Origin: Penaeus vannamei
Lineage: Eukaryota; Arthropoda; Malacostraca; Decapoda; Penaeidae
Direction: 5' to 3'
Length of the DNA stretch: 17,500 nucleotides
NCBI RefSeq assembly: GCF_042767895.1
Contig: NC_091568.1
Span: 26,430,735 to 26,448,234 of the forward strand
Shown piece by piece: positions 17,328 through 17,500 of this stretch (position 1 is the stretch's first letter; every line of letters begins with the position of its first letter). Below the pieces are notes generated by a model. That model was given only the letters and a program-made list of their open reading frames with translations, was not told the DNA's origin and made no database searches. The position numbers were made by a program, and so were the translations under genes.

Positions 17328-17500
17328 GAGAGAGAGAGAAAAAACTCAGTGTTTACATTGCGTGGAGGCCCTGGAGGGAGAGGGAGCGGTGATGGGTAGG
17401 CGTCCGGGGAAGGGGAAGGGGAATGGGTAGGATAATGGAAGGGTGAGGGGTGGGTGAGAGAGGGGAGGGCGAGTATGATGCAGGAGAGGGGTATTCTATT
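17328..17500. other. Purine-rich low complexity with G-quadruplex motif
   Basis: GAGAGAGA starts near 17328; GGGGAAGGGGAAGGGG with a further GGG (17406-17427) gives four G tracts with loops of 2-3 nt, a canonical quadruplex pattern. GGGTGAGGGGTGGG words continue to the window end. Confidence 0.6.

Overview
The window looks like intergenic or intronic DNA from an animal genome. By my hand estimate about a quarter of the 17.5 kb (roughly 4.5 kb) is simple-sequence repeat: (CT/GA)n, (CA/GT)n, (TA)n, AGAC, GAAA, ACTC, TGTA/TGCA, TTG and TTA arrays plus several short minisatellites. That density, dominated by long dinucleotide tracts with tetranucleotide blocks, is best known from penaeid shrimp. 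A penaeid or related decapod crustacean is my first guess, made by inference and without any search. There are no bacterial operons, ribosome binding sites, rRNA, convincing tRNA, CRISPR array, or reverse transcriptase or transposase domain.

Layout. 1-543: an AT-rich start, then a (CA)n to CATA to (TA)n block. 544-1733: purine-rich DNA with a GC/CpG-rich pocket and G-quadruplex motifs near 1040-1240. 1734-2240: a (CT)n domain that flips directly into a 1.3-kb purine domain (2241-3545) ending in (GA)41 and (GAAA)n. 3870-4260: a TATA-like element, a CpG-rich leader and a splice-donor match. 4693-5080: the most regulatory-looking island, with a perfect DREF-type palindrome, CCAAT, AAGATGGCGG and homeodomain/TALE motifs. 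5273-5860: (CT)n. 5861-6660: unremarkable unique DNA. 6749-6984: an 18-bp minisatellite, then (CT)n, then (GT)n. 7266-7382: (GA)/(AGAC). 7600-7830: a second motif cluster (T-box, TAATTA, octamer, TAATCC). 7847-8290: triplet arrays. 8481-10560: alternating C-rich, G-rich and C-rich domains including a 23-bp G4-capable minisatellite. 10681-11422: a CT compound array with embedded GCTC and ACTC blocks. 11900-12600: a possible two-exon transcription unit. 13857-14260: a hairpin with a T run, then TA arrays. 14487-14812: 326 bp of unbroken alternating purine/pyrimidine. 15265-15290: a strong G4. 15646-15704: a 10-bp inverted repeat and a palindrome. 15834-15946 (+) and 16988-17296 (-): the two best candidate coding exons.

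No protein-coding gene is established. Nearly all long open frames are translations of repeats (poly-SL, HT, CV, IY, ER, N). The candidate exons rest on an open frame plus nearby splice or poly(A) signals, and such signals arise often by chance in polypyrimidine-rich DNA. No product was recognised and no gene symbol is given. The most checkable claims are the two candidate regulatory islands, the minus-strand terminal exon, and the unusual DNA-structure arrays (Z-DNA-prone, G4-tandem and triplex-prone).
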